Origin: Marinomonas sp. UCMA 3892
GTDB lineage: Bacteria; Pseudomonadota; Gammaproteobacteria; Pseudomonadales; Marinomonadaceae
DNA: 64,000 bases
Direction of reading: 5' to 3'
NCBI RefSeq assembly: GCF_012726345.1
Contig: NZ_PTXN01000002.1
Coordinates: 124,001-188,000, forward strand
The notes beneath the pieces were generated by a model. That model did no database searches. It was given only the letters and a program-made list of their open reading frames with translations, and was not told the DNA's origin. The translations under genes and the position numbers were made by a program. Below are positions 17,391 to 26,456 of this stretch, one piece after another. The first letter of the stretch is position 1, and the number at the start of each line of letters is the position of its first letter.

Positions 17391-18950
17391 ATGCTGGTTG
17401 TTTCTAATCTATCTTATATATTGCCTAATGGCGATGCTCTATTCTCCCATTTATCTTTTAGCTGCTCTGGCGGCGCCACTGCGATTATCGGCCGTAATGG
17501 TGTGGGCAAATCTACACTATTAGAATGCATTGCCCAGCAGCAACGTGATACGACTATCACAGGTACCTGCTGCCTATTTCGCCAATCAATTAATGATAAT
17601 TACTCTGATATCCCGCGAGTAATCGATGCTTTGCATTTAGGCGAATATTACGATGCGCTTAGACGCGTAGAACATGGTAAGCCTCTAGATACAGATATCG
17701 ATTTACTCGAGCAACACTGGAATGTGGTCGAGCAAGCCCAAGAAAGCCTCATGAAGGCGAATCTAGCACTTGAATTAGACCAACCCATACTTTCACTCAG
17801 TGGTGGTCAACGTACAAAAGTTCAGCTGATTGGGCTGTTACAACAACAGCCTGATGTATTACTACTCGATGAGCCAAGCAACCATCTGGATAAACAAAGT
17901 ACCCAGTGGTTGATTCAACAATTGCAAGAAACGCCTAGCACTGTCCTACTAGTCAGTCATGATGCCATGTTACTAAACAGCCTTGATAGATTCTTAGTAC
18001 TCAATGAGACTGGCATCCATCCTTATCATATGGACTTTAACAGCCTTCGCGCACAACTTAAAAAAAAGCATCATGACTCAATAAAAGCCATAGGCCAAGC
18101 CAAAGCTAAACTCAAAAAAGAACAACGTGAGCAGCAAATTCGTGAACAAAAATCTCAACAACGCCTGCGCCAAGGTGAAGCAGAACGCACCTCTGGCAGC
18201 CAATCAAAATTACTTCTAGATCGTAGAAAGAACAAAGCCCAAGAGCAACGTGGTGCACAAGCTAGAATGGCAGAACAACGTAGTCTTATCTTGAAAAAGG
18301 AGCTCCAACAACAGCAATGCCAGCAAATAAAAACATCGACACTCAATTTGCACCTATCTAGCCAAAATAAAGGCCAACGTCGGGTACTTGATCTCATTGA
18401 TGCGGTACTTCCCTTTGGAGATAAAACCCCATTAAGCATCTTCTTAGATCGTGGAGAACGCTTGCGCATTGATGGCCCAAACGGTAGTGGCAAATCTACT
18501 TTAATACAATGTATTCAAGGTCTGAAAACTTTAGAGTCTGGCGAGCTCAATCGTCATGTCGATACCCTGTATCTTGATCAGCATTTAAGCCTACTGGATC
18601 AATTCACCTCACCTTTTGCACTCTTAAAAAGTCAAGCTACGCATCTTGATGACAGTACGATCCGAACTTTTCTTGGCAGTATTGGATTGCGCAGCGATCA
18701 TGTTTTCTTACCTTGTTCAGCTCTAAGCGGTGGCGAGCGTATGAAAGTTGCATTACTACTCATCAGCCAGCTACCTAGCGAAGGGATACTGATACTCGAT
18801 GAAACAGACAATCACCTAGATATTGATAGCCAAGACCAACTCGCAGCAACCCTAGACAATTATCAAGGTGCACTGATCTTCGTAACACATCAGGATAAAT
18901 GGATAAGAGCGGATAAAATCGTAGCTCTCAAAAATAAAAAGACCGAATAG
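17391..18950 (+). CDS. ABC-F family ATPase (ribosome-associated type)
   Basis: This 519-residue protein has two ABC ATPase domains and no membrane segment. Domain 1 shows Walker A GRNGVGKST (residues 34-42), LSGGQ at 136-140 and LLLDEPSNHLD. A long Lys/Gln/Arg-rich coiled linker covers about 230-310. Domain 2 has GPNGSGKST, LSGGERMKVALL and LILDETDNHLD. ABC-F proteins act at the ribosomal E site as translation factors or antibiotic-protection proteins. This one is shorter in the linker region than Uup or EttA, and I cannot assign a subgroup. The TAG stop lies inside the stem of the downstream terminator, so the last residues KNKKTE are encoded by terminator sequence. Confidence 0.9.
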   Translation: MLVVSNLSYILPNGDALFSHLSFSCSGGATAIIGRNGVGKSTLLECIAQQQRDTTITGTCCLFRQSINDNYSDIPRVIDALHLGEYYDALRRVEHGKPLDTDIDLLEQHWNVVEQAQESLMKANLALELDQPILSLSGGQRTKVQLIGLLQQQPDVLLLDEPSNHLDKQSTQWLIQQLQETPSTVLLVSHDAMLLNSLDRFLVLNETGIHPYHMDFNSLRAQLKKKHHDSIKAIGQAKAKLKKEQREQQIREQKSQQRLRQGEAERTSGSQSKLLLDRRKNKAQEQRGAQARMAEQRSLILKKELQQQQCQQIKTSTLNLHLSSQNKGQRRVLDLIDAVLPFGDKTPLSIFLDRGERLRIDGPNGSGKSTLIQCIQGLKTLESGELNRHVDTLYLDQHLSLLDQFTSPFALLKSQATHLDDSTIRTFLGSIGLRSDHVFLPCSALSGGERMKVALLLISQLPSEGILILDETDNHLDIDSQDQLAATLDNYQGALIFVTHQDKWIRADKIVALKNKKTE

Positions 18951-18970
18951 CGCCTGCTACTCGGTCTTTT
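18937..18970. terminator. Intrinsic terminator overlapping the ABC-F stop codon (copy 2)
   Basis: A 15-position stem runs from 18937 to 18951 and from 18956 to 18970 with loop GCCT and one A/C mismatch. It starts AAAAGACCGA and ends CGGTCTTTT. The stop codon TAG (18948-18950) lies in the 5' arm. Symmetric A and T ends suit termination of both the ABC-F gene (plus) and the convergent chemoreceptor gene (minus). The core matches the apbE terminator at 17031-17057. Confidence 0.9.
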
Positions 18971-19007
18971 ATCAGCTTGTGTGAATCGCTATTTAATAGC
19001 TAAAACT

Positions 19008-20630
19008 TTATAGCTTAAAACGATTCGTTAACCCACTTAGGTTCTCTGCAAGTCGGGCAAGATCTAAACTCGCTGCACTGGATTGATTTGCTCCAGCAAC
19101 CGCTTCATTCGCAATATCACGAATAGCTAACAAGTTTTTATCTACTTCTCGTGCAACAAGAGCTTGTTCTTCGGCAGAACTTGCAATAGCAATGTTTTGG
19201 TCATTAATTCGAGAAACAGATTCTGCAATAGATTTAAGCGCTTCCCCAGACAAATTAGCAATCTCCAATGTGGCGTTGGCTTTTTCATGGCTGCGCTGCA
19301 TTGAACTTACAGTAAGATCCGTTCCGCTTTGCACAGATTGAATCATGACTTCAATATCTTTTGTCGACTCTTGAGTACGATGTGCTAATGCACGTACTTC
19401 ATCTGCCACAACAGCAAAACCTCGACCTGTTTCGCCAGCACGAGCCGCTTCAATCGCTGCGTTCAGTGCCAATAAGTTCGTTTGGTCTGCGATACCACGA
19501 ATTACATCTAGCACCGAACCAATGCTGCTAACTTGCCCTGCTAGATCATTAACGCCTTGAGTTGTAGTCTTCAACTCAGTCAATAAAGACTGAATGGTTT
19601 TTATGGTTTGTTGAACTTGATCACGACCTAATTCAGCGCGCTCATCTGCAGTATCAGAATCTTTTGAAGTGGCGACGGCATTACGCGCTACATCTTCCAC
19701 GGCTGATGTCATTTCGGTAACAGCAGAAACAGCTAACTCTAATTGCTCGTTCTGATGATGCATGTCTTGAGTCGATTTTTCCGTGACGACACTTAACTCT
19801 TCTGATGTTGAAGCCAATTGAGTCGCGGCATCTTGGATTTCATTTACCGTTTTAGAAAGCTGCTCAACCGTTTTATTAAAATGACCCGCTAATATACCTA
19901 ATTCATTACGAGAAACATTTTCTAGACGGATGCTCAAATCACCACTTGATAAGCGAGTCATTGCATTTTGAATATAGGCGACTTGCTGAGTCAATGTGCG
20001 CGTAATATAAAATGCAATAATAAGGGCGGCAGCAATAATAATTACGGCGACTATACTAAGCATAGAAGTAGACTCTTGATAAACAACATCACCGTTATCA
20101 CTCGCAGACTTAGCGCCTTTGCTACTTATAGCAGAAAGTCTATCTAGAAAGGATGAGTACTCATTATACTTTTTAAGCGATTCAGTAAGAAAAAGAGAAC
20201 GCGCAGCATCATCTTCATCTTGTCTTGAAAGGGTAAAAACTTTATTTTCAATACTTAAATAGTCTTTATAGCTCGCTTCAAATTGTTTTAATAACTTTAT
20301 TTCTTCATTATTATCAGACACTAATGCACTGAACTCTCTGATTGTCTGTTCAATACCAATCTTTTGCTCTTCTATTACCTTTTCTAATCTTACCTTTTCC
20401 TCAGATGTATTATAAAGAATATGAACAGCTTCAGAATTACGTAAATCTGCGGTTTGAGTGTTAATACTTTCAATCAGCTTAACCGATGGAAGCCAGTCTT
20501 CTGAAATAATAGTAGATTGATCATTAATGTTACTCATACGAGTAAAAGAAAAAACAAGAACGACAATCAGGCCAAAAATAATCAACCCGTAACTAGAAAA
20601 AAGCAACACACTTAATTTAACATTTTTCAT
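19008..20630 (-). CDS. Methyl-accepting chemotaxis protein
   Basis: This is a 540-residue chemoreceptor. Helix 1 spans about residues 8-30. A periplasmic four-helix-bundle sensor domain covers 31-190, TM2 about 192-212, HAMP about 213-266, and then comes the long cytoplasmic coiled-coil signalling domain. The hairpin tip that contacts CheA/CheW is visible ([19 protein letters not shown], then [13 protein letters not shown]). There is no C-terminal CheR-binding pentapeptide. The gene is a lone transcript facing the ABC-F gene. The ligand is unknown; four-helix-bundle sensors often bind small organic acids or amino acids. Confidence 0.93.
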   Translation of the reverse strand: MKNVKLSVLLFSSYGLIIFGLIVVLVFSFTRMSNINDQSTIISEDWLPSVKLIESINTQTADLRNSEAVHILYNTSEEKVRLEKVIEEQKIGIEQTIREFSALVSDNNEEIKLLKQFEASYKDYLSIENKVFTLSRQDEDDAARSLFLTESLKKYNEYSSFLDRLSAISSKGAKSASDNGDVVYQESTSMLSIVAVIIIAAALIIAFYITRTLTQQVAYIQNAMTRLSSGDLSIRLENVSRNELGILAGHFNKTVEQLSKTVNEIQDAATQLASTSEELSVVTEKSTQDMHHQNEQLELAVSAVTEMTSAVEDVARNAVATSKDSDTADERAELGRDQVQQTIKTIQSLLTELKTTTQGVNDLAGQVSSIGSVLDVIRGIADQTNLLALNAAIEAARAGETGRGFAVVADEVRALAHRTQESTKDIEVMIQSVQSGTDLTVSSMQRSHEKANATLEIANLSGEALKSIAESVSRINDQNIAIASSAEEQALVAREVDKNLLAIRDIANEAVAGANQSSAASLDLARLAENLSGLTNRFKL

Positions 20631-21270
20631 AAAATATTTATTACATCTCCATTACAAAATAGTTTCTTTAACATTAAACTCATACAAAAACGCACCAAAA
20701 TAGAGCGTCAAATATTTTATGTACAAGACCATCTTATACATAAAATCGATGCATAATAGCGCCTACTTATTTTGTATTCAATAAATTAAGCTATTTAAAT
20801 GCACCGTCAAAAAACCGATAAAAAAGGAAGAATCAAGCACAAGATTTAAATGTTAAAAATGAAAGGGGATATCTAATTTATATACAGGCATTCCATTTGG
20901 TTATTAGAATTTATAGCTCGATTCTAAACCATGAGCCTCTTATTGATCTTTTGCTCGGGTTAGATTCAAGTGACCAGATTTGACGTTTTTGTGATTTCTC
21001 GAAAGTTTAGCCATCATACTCTGGTCAGATTTAAATAAGAATTTCTTGATTTTAAGAAAAGGAAAAAGCTATTAGAAGCAACATGTTCTGCAACATAAAC
21101 TAAATCATTATCAATGCAGATGCCCTTGAACTTGTGCATAGAATAGTGCCGTTCATGAAGGCACTATTCTATTTTTGATTTACCACAAAATTTACTTACC
21201 AATCATAGCAAGCCCACAGAAAACAAAAAAAACGGAGCGGTTGGTCTTCTGTGAGCCCTTGGCTAGGCTT
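20631..21270. other. 640-bp non-coding stretch
   Basis: I see no gene with a ribosome site and family features on either strand. The left end must hold the chemoreceptor promoter. The right half contains inverted 7-mers GACCAGA (near 20972) and TCTGGTC (near 21022), about 45 bp apart, and a strong plus-strand terminator at 21140-21170 with no annotated gene upstream of it. This could be a small RNA or the remnant of a lost gene. Confidence 0.4.
21140..21176 (+). terminator. Orphan plus-strand intrinsic terminator
   Basis: AGAATAGTGCC (21140-21150) and GGCACTATTCT (21160-21170) form an 11-bp perfect stem with a 9-nt loop, followed by ATTTTTG. The T-tract is only on the plus-strand side. No plus-strand gene ends within 2 kb upstream, so the transcript it ends is unidentified. 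Confidence 0.75.
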
Positions 21271-21591
21271 TTAGTTAATTCTCGCCCAGAACGTCATATT
21301 TACTGATTCTTTATCAAGAAGTTCTAAGTATTCTAACGCCACCTTGTTTCTCAGCCACTGCTGGCAATACTCCTCGGCTTTTTCCTGCGAACTAGCAATC
21401 GCTACATCGGCATAGACACCATCCGTTCCACGAACCAGAAAATGAAGAATCAGCTCCTCTTGCAGACTAAGAAATTCGGCTTCTACTTGATGTGACAGTT
21501 CTACTAATCTGGTTTCTGTTACGCCTTCTTTAAGCCTAAAGGTCGCAAATTCCATACCGCCAATATTATCAATGTTGTTATTCTTTATCAT
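21271..21591 (-). CDS. Uncharacterised small protein, possible ferredoxin-like alpha/beta-barrel fold
   Basis: This 106-residue protein is not one I can name. The pattern FATFRLKEGVTETRLVELSHQVEAEFLS, followed by a VRGTDGVYADVAIASSQEKAEEYCQQW block, resembles dimeric alpha-beta-barrel (antibiotic-monooxygenase-like) proteins; this is an inference from pattern only. The ATG at 21591 has GAGG about 8 nt upstream. It lies 61 bp downstream of, and on the same strand as, the WYL-domain regulator gene, so the two probably form a regulator/target pair. Confidence 0.7.
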   Translation of the reverse strand: MIKNNNIDNIGGMEFATFRLKEGVTETRLVELSHQVEAEFLSLQEELILHFLVRGTDGVYADVAIASSQEKAEEYCQQWLRNKVALEYLELLDKESVNMTFWARIN

Positions 21592-21652
21592 GTCAGTGCC
21601 TCAGTTATGAATTAAGCATCAACTCTAAGGCTTCACTACTGACAGCATTGTG

Positions 21653-22342
21653 TCAGTCAGCTTTCGTATTTTTAAATTCAATGTATGCTGACAAAGAAAC
21701 ATCTTCTGGCAAAGCACTCGCAGCGTCACAAGAATTTAATCTGGTTATACGGTCCAACCTAAAGTCTCTGTAGTCACCACGCAGCTTACACCAACCACCT
21801 AATGTCCATCGGCCACCCCAATAAAATAGCCCTAGAGGAAATACAACTCTCGATGTCACGATTTCTGAAAGTGAGTTGTAACCGATACTGAGCCAACATC
21901 CTGTTTCTATAGCTGAATGTATTTCCTCCCATACCTGATATGTTTCGGATGCACTGTGTCTTACCGGCATCCTAATCACTCGATCTTCGCTGGAAATCAT
22001 CTTTGATTTTTTAGGCAATGCTGCCTCAATCTTTGACAATAAAGAATGTGCCGAAGCAGCAAATTTCTTTCCAGTCAGAGACGCCGTAAAACTTACGCCG
22101 GCAATCAACGCCTCTAGCTCAATTGGCGTCAATTGTAAGGGAGGTAACTCGAACCCCTCTAACAACCGATACCCGACACCAGGCTCGCCATAAACGGGGA
22201 TTCCAGATAAAGACAAGTCATCAACATAACGATAAATAGTTCTTTCTGACACCATCAACTTTTGGGCCAGCTGCTTAGCTGTAATGGGTTGATGCTTACG
22301 CAGAATATTAGTCAACTGAAAAAGCCTGTCTGATTTTCGCAC
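21653..22342 (-). CDS. YafY-type WYL-domain transcriptional regulator
   Basis: This is a 229-residue regulator. The N-terminal helix-turn-helix (ITAKQLAQKLMVSERTIYRYVDDL, about residues 19-42) is of the DeoR/HTH_11 kind. The C-terminal WYL domain shows the typical block VVFPLGLFYWGGRWTLGGWC followed by LRGDYRDFRLDRI. WYL domains bind ligands, possibly nucleotides or nucleic acids. The start is GTG at 22342. Immediately upstream is an A8G7 tract that also supplies the ribosome site. The gene heads a small minus-strand unit with the 106-residue protein. Confidence 0.9.
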   Translation of the reverse strand: MRKSDRLFQLTNILRKHQPITAKQLAQKLMVSERTIYRYVDDLSLSGIPVYGEPGVGYRLLEGFELPPLQLTPIELEALIAGVSFTASLTGKKFAASAHSLLSKIEAALPKKSKMISSEDRVIRMPVRHSASETYQVWEEIHSAIETGCWLSIGYNSLSEIVTSRVVFPLGLFYWGGRWTLGGWCKLRGDYRDFRLDRITRLNSCDAASALPEDVSLSAYIEFKNTKAD

Positions 22343-22343
22343 T

Positions 22344-22359
22344 TCCCCCCCTTTTTTTT
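22344..22359 (-). repeat. A8G7 homopolymer tract at WYL-gene ribosome site
   Basis: On the coding strand, eight A residues are followed by seven G residues ending two bases before the GTG start of the WYL gene (C7T8 on the plus strand). The tract is the only candidate Shine-Dalgarno element. Length changes by slippage would alter its spacing to the start. Confidence 0.6.
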
Positions 22360-22381
22360 CAACTGACCTAATGTCTATCCA

Positions 22382-22438
22382 CAGGGGCTAGTCTGTTTCA
22401 AACTCCGTGAATTAACGTAAAGCCCCTGGCGTAATTAG
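22382..22438. repeat. Inverted repeat upstream of WYL gene
   Basis: CAGGGGCT (22382-22389) and AGCCCCTG (22431-22438) are perfect 8-bp inverted arms with 41 bp between them. They lie between the WYL gene and the DUF3024 gene. They could be an operator pair for the WYL protein or a structured leader. The function is not established. Confidence 0.35.
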
Positions 22439-22489
22439 CACGATAATCGGTGATATTACTGAACTGTTCTGATAAGTGAATAGAAAAAA

Positions 22490-22837
22490 TTACCCAAAGA
22501 AGCAAGAGTGTTCATCCTCACTTACGATTTGCAAAAAGTCTTCTATCCTACTCACTTCGGGGTTTGAATCGTATCTATGCCATTTCAGACCTTGTTGCAT
22601 CCAAAATACCTTCCAATGGCCTTTAGTTTTCACAAAGGTAGCTTTCGCAACAGGCGTTTCAATTTTTGAGTCTACCGCCTTCCAATGAGGGCGAATTTCA
22701 AATAACTCTACGCTTTGGCCGGATATACGATATCCTATATCGACTTGATGTCTAAGATGGGCAGGAGGTCGATTCTTAGCTAAATACTTCTCTAACTCAG
22801 ATTCTGTACGTTTTATCTCAAATTCACTTATTGCCAT
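22490..22837 (-). CDS. DUF3024-type protein of unknown function
   Basis: This 115-residue protein resembles the DUF3024 family. It begins MAISEFEIKRTESELEKYLAKNRPP. The central part has alternating strands (VDIGYRISGQSVELFEIRP, ATFVKTKGHWKVFWM), and the C-terminus contains LKWHRYDSNPEVSRIEDFL. I chose the ATG at 22837; an in-frame TTG at 22900 would add 21 residues that look unlike the family start. The function is unknown. It stands alone between a hairpin region (22937-22969) and the WYL gene promoter area. Confidence 0.75.
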   Translation of the reverse strand: MAISEFEIKRTESELEKYLAKNRPPAHLRHQVDIGYRISGQSVELFEIRPHWKAVDSKIETPVAKATFVKTKGHWKVFWMQQGLKWHRYDSNPEVSRIEDFLQIVSEDEHSCFFG

Positions 22838-22936
22838 AGTGTTCTTAGTATCCTGTTTTGCAGATTTTTTAAACCATTGATCTTTGGTGACTTTGTACAA
22901 ACAATCATTTTAAGAGGATGGCCAACCAAAATAATC

Positions 22937-22969
22937 CTCTAGTTTTTGCACTATATCCCAAAACTAGAG
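22937..22969. terminator. Stem-loop, possible terminator of pentapeptide gene
   Basis: CTCTAGTTTT (22937-22946) pairs with AAAACTAGAG (22960-22969) around a 13-nt loop. It lies about 160 bp downstream of the minus-strand pentapeptide-repeat gene. The following bases are only partly T-rich, so termination is uncertain. No gene is visible in the surrounding 22838-23127 gap. Confidence 0.4.
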
Positions 22970-23127
22970 ACATTTTAATCCTCGATACATTCTCGGTATT
23001 AATTAGCGGATATTTGCTGAATCAGTTGCCAAGATAACGTTACGCTTTTGCGAATTGCAAGCGCCTCTCCTCTTCTCTCTATGCTCCAAACTAGCCCTAA
23101 TTGTTTCCAGAGCCGTCAATCAGCATC

Positions 23128-23502
23128 CTATCCAATATTTTTCCGCTCATAGGCTTCAAATAAATCACTAACAAGCACACCATTAATTTTCATACCAAGT
23201 AAATTTGCATTACTTATCTCGGTATTTTCAAGGTTTAAGTTTGTGAAAGAGGTATTTGACATATTAACATTATTAAATTTTGAACAACTCAAATTGATAT
23301 TTTCGTAAGTACTATGAGAAAGATTAACATCATCAAACGCACATGCCTCTAAATTTGAATCAGAAAATTTAGCATTCTTTAACTCCACCCAAAATTTCGA
23401 ATCGGATAGGTTTACACAATCAAATTGAGTACCACTCATATCTGATTTTGAAAATATAAACCCTTTATACTCTGAGTTTGGAAATGGATTATTGTCCGAC
23501 AT
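23128..23502 (-). CDS. Pentapeptide-repeat protein
   Basis: This is a 124-residue protein built almost entirely of A(D/N)LxX-type pentapeptide repeats. The centre is Asn, Ser or Thr rich with Leu/Phe at every fifth position (for example VNLSDSKF, ANLLGMKI), predicting a right-handed quadrilateral beta helix of four to five coils. A strong AGGAGGT ribosome site precedes the ATG at 23502. Some members protect DNA gyrase from quinolones; this one is shorter than Qnr proteins (about 218 residues), so that role is not supported. It is a lone gene in an accessory-looking area. Confidence 0.85.
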   Translation of the reverse strand: MSDNNPFPNSEYKGFIFSKSDMSGTQFDCVNLSDSKFWVELKNAKFSDSNLEACAFDDVNLSHSTYENINLSCSKFNNVNMSNTSFTNLNLENTEISNANLLGMKINGVLVSDLFEAYERKNIG

Positions 23503-23669
23503 AAATACCTCCTAATATGCCAAAATATTTTTTGCATTCTATCTTACAGACTTATAATCCATGAATAGTAAGAGTCTTTTTAATAAAATGCTTTAGTCAT
23601 AAACTGTTATCTCGATAATAATGTGTTTTTTATTTTTTACAAAAAATAATGATCAAAATATTGGCCGAA

Positions 23670-23710
23670 AAAAATGCCCTCTGTCCCGCATTGGCACAGA
23701 AGGCATTTTT
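23670..23710. terminator. Terminator of the uronate operon
   Basis: AAAAATGCC (23670-23678) pairs with GGCATTTTT (23702-23710), with an inner TCTGT/ACAGA helix. On the minus strand the stem is followed by a run of T, 44 bp past the uxuA stop. This ends the dctQM-GH31-uxaC-uxuB-uxuA transcript. Confidence 0.85.
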
Positions 23711-23753
23711 GCATTCAAGCTAGATAACTCTTTAGATTTAGTAATTCACTAGG

Positions 23754-24929
23754 TTAAAGCGTGCTTTTTAAACCCAGCTCTAAACCACGAACTTCTGCCA
23801 AACCTTTCATTCGACCTAGTTTTGAGTAACCCGGTTTTGAATTCTTTTCTAGGTCATTAAGAATTTGATGGCCGTGGTCTGGTCGCATTGGGATCAGGCT
23901 CGGAGCGTTGTTGTCATTACGTTTCTTCTCTTCTACAAGAAGCGCACGAACCACACCAACCATGTCTACGTCACCACCTAGGTGAGACGCTTCATGGAAG
24001 CTACCCGCTACTTCTTCGCGCTTGGTTGATCTTAAGTGAGTGAAGAAAATGTTCGAACCAAAGCGTTGCACCATATCAACCAAGTCGTTATCTGCACGAA
24101 CACCGTAAGAACCAGTACAAAGAGTAATACCGTTTACAGGGCTTGGCACAGCACCAAGCAACCATTCGATGTCGTCTTTAACAGAGACAACACGAGGCAA
24201 GCCCAGAATCGGACGTGGTGGATCATCTGGGTGAATCGCTAAGCGTAAGCCCCCCTGCTCCGCGGCTGGTACAATCTCTTCTAAGAAAAGTTTAAGGTGC
24301 TCGCGAAGTTTGTCTTTGTCGATGCCAGCGTATTCATCCAATTTTTCGCGGAATTGTTCTATGGTGTAGCTTTCTTCGGACCCAGGAAGGCCAGCGATGA
24401 TGTTCGCGACTAAGCGGTCTTTATCTTCCGCTTTTAGGCTCTCTAAGAAGGTTTTCGCTTGCGCTTTTTCTTCATCACTGTATTCAGATTCTGCGCCTTT
24501 ACGCTCTAGAATGTATAACTCAAACGCAGCAAAAGCCGTTTGGTCAAAACGCAATGCACGAGAGCCATCTGGCAATTCATAATCCAAATCTGTGCGAGTC
24601 CAATCCAATACTGGCATGAAGTTGTAGCACACGGTATCTATGCCACATTCCGCCAAGTTAAGCAGAGTTTGCTTATAGTTTTGAATGTACTCTTGGTAAT
24701 TGCCCGTACGCTTTTTAATATCTTCGTGTACTGGTACGCTTTCTACCACAGACCAACGCAGTGTATGAGCTTCTATCATGGCTTTACGGGCTTTAATCGC
24801 TTCTACTGGCCACACTTCGCCATTAGGAATCTCATGTAAAGCAGTTACAACACCAGTAGCCCCAGTTTGACGAATATCCGTCAAGGTTGTTTCATCATTT
24901 GGTCCAAACCAACGCCAAGTATGTTCCAT
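23754..24929 (-). CDS. uxuA: Mannonate dehydratase
   Basis: This 391-residue enzyme dehydrates D-mannonate to 2-keto-3-deoxy-D-gluconate in the cytoplasm; the length matches E. coli UxuA. It has the family start [24 protein letters not shown] and the metal-site blocks [11 protein letters not shown] and [11 protein letters not shown], with FFTHLRS and MRPDHGH near the C-terminus. The ATG at 24929 has a GGAGG ribosome site within the end of uxuB, whose stop is one base away, so translation is coupled. It is the last gene of the operon. Confidence 0.97.
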   Translation of the reverse strand: MEHTWRWFGPNDETTLTDIRQTGATGVVTALHEIPNGEVWPVEAIKARKAMIEAHTLRWSVVESVPVHEDIKKRTGNYQEYIQNYKQTLLNLAECGIDTVCYNFMPVLDWTRTDLDYELPDGSRALRFDQTAFAAFELYILERKGAESEYSDEEKAQAKTFLESLKAEDKDRLVANIIAGLPGSEESYTIEQFREKLDEYAGIDKDKLREHLKLFLEEIVPAAEQGGLRLAIHPDDPPRPILGLPRVVSVKDDIEWLLGAVPSPVNGITLCTGSYGVRADNDLVDMVQRFGSNIFFTHLRSTKREEVAGSFHEASHLGGDVDMVGVVRALLVEEKKRNDNNAPSLIPMRPDHGHQILNDLEKNSKPGYSKLGRMKGLAEVRGLELGLKSTL

Positions 24930-24930
24930 T

Positions 24931-26424
24931 TTATCCTCCGAAATTCGCTGTGTTGTTATTTAATAGTCTGTTGTTGAATGACAGACATTCAGTAACACCG
25001 CTTGAAATAAGTAATTGATATGCACTCAGCACAGCACTAGAAAACATCTCGCTTTGACTGAGTTTTGTAGAAAAAATATCGTTCAGTTTGAAGGCTTCAC
25101 GAACCAAGCTTTCAGGATCAGAACAACGACCATGAAGCTCTCTTAACGCCTGTGCCATTGGGTCATCAACCTTATGTTGATTGCCTTCAAGATCTTCACC
25201 GCGCACATAAAATAGCCATGCTGCCACACCTAATGCTGTCGCATTTAGGTCGCCCTGTTTTGCATCGTTCGCCAAACGCTCTTGCGCACCATTTAACCAG
25301 CGCTGAGGAATTTTCTGAGAGCCATCCATCGCAATTTGCGACAATTGATGCTGCAAACTGTCATTGGCAAAACGACTGATTAAGCTCTCAATGTATTCAT
25401 GAACCTTTACTTCTTCTGGTAAATCCAGCGTTGGAGCTGCTTCAACGCTCATATAGTGACGAATCAAGGCGGCGAACTTTTCATCCGCCACTGCTTGCGC
25501 CACGGTTTTGTATTTGGCTGCCAACCCAACATAAGCGAGCAATGAGTGGCTGCCGTTTAACAAGCGCAGTTTCATGGTTTCAAACGGGTGAACGTCTTTT
25601 ACCATTTGCACGCCGTCGCGCTCCCAATCTGGTCGACCTTGCGGGAAGTTATCTTCTACAACCCATTGGCTAAAGGCTTCACACATCACAGCATTTTGAT
25701 CGTGACAATTAAGCTCCTTTTGCAATCGCTCGCGGGAATCATCCGACATGGCAGGCACAATTCTGTCCACCATGGAACTTGGAAATGCCACGGTGTCTTC
25801 AATCCATTGAGCAAACTCTGCTGAACGATGCGCTGCCAACTCACATACCGCTCGACGCGTTAAACTGCCGTTATTCGGCATGTTGTCACAAGACAAGATG
25901 GTAAACGGCGGTAGACCCAAGTCTTTTCTGCGGTACAAGGCTTCAACAAGAATCCCCGGCGCGGTTTTAGGCGCTGTAGGATTTTCAATATCGTGCTGAA
26001 TACTTGGATCATCTTGGCGCAATGTCTTATCAGCCGGTGCTAGGTAGTAGCCTTTTTCGGTCACGGTTAAAGTGACAATTTTGGTCTTTGGTGACACAAG
26101 CTTTTCAAATAAAGGCTCTTTGTCTGCCCCAGCAAATAAGGCATCGCGAATCGCGTTGATTTCACGCAATTCCACATTTTGGCTGTCTTGGTATTCCGCA
26201 ATATGATAGCGACAGCCATTGGCTTTAAGCTCGTCAACCAGTTGGCTATTCGAGCGAATATTCACGGCACAAATCCCCCACTCTCCGCCTTGGTTGCGAT
26301 TCAGATTTTTTTCGATATAAACGGCTTGATGCGCACGATGAAAAGCGCCCAAGCCAATATGAACAATGCCAACATCCACCTTTTCTGGTGCGTATAAGGT
26401 ATTTGTTGTTTTTATGCTAATCAT
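24931..26424 (-). CDS. uxuB: D-fructuronate reductase (mannitol-dehydrogenase family)
   Basis: This 497-residue long-chain polyol dehydrogenase reduces fructuronate to mannonate with NADH. The N-terminal block [16 protein letters not shown] (residues 21-36) is the nucleotide-binding start, and [16 protein letters not shown] holds the catalytic Lys-Asn-His set of the family. Assignment as UxuB rather than mannitol dehydrogenase or UxaB rests on the operon partners UxaC and UxuA. The ATG at 26424 has AAGGAA upstream. Confidence 0.93.
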   Translation of the reverse strand: MISIKTTNTLYAPEKVDVGIVHIGLGAFHRAHQAVYIEKNLNRNQGGEWGICAVNIRSNSQLVDELKANGCRYHIAEYQDSQNVELREINAIRDALFAGADKEPLFEKLVSPKTKIVTLTVTEKGYYLAPADKTLRQDDPSIQHDIENPTAPKTAPGILVEALYRRKDLGLPPFTILSCDNMPNNGSLTRRAVCELAAHRSAEFAQWIEDTVAFPSSMVDRIVPAMSDDSRERLQKELNCHDQNAVMCEAFSQWVVEDNFPQGRPDWERDGVQMVKDVHPFETMKLRLLNGSHSLLAYVGLAAKYKTVAQAVADEKFAALIRHYMSVEAAPTLDLPEEVKVHEYIESLISRFANDSLQHQLSQIAMDGSQKIPQRWLNGAQERLANDAKQGDLNATALGVAAWLFYVRGEDLEGNQHKVDDPMAQALRELHGRCSDPESLVREAFKLNDIFSTKLSQSEMFSSAVLSAYQLLISSGVTECLSFNNRLLNNNTANFGG

Positions 26425-26456
26425 GATGATTCCTTATAGTTTTAGAGACCAGTACC

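Noticed and set aside
17031..18970. Repeated terminator pair as ends of a mobile element
   Set aside because: There is no transposase, no inverted terminal repeats and no target duplication; each repeat is itself a functional-looking terminator.
23128..23502. Pentapeptide protein as a Qnr-type quinolone resistance determinant
   Set aside because: It is much shorter than Qnr proteins and lacks their two-loop layout; only the repeat fold is supported.
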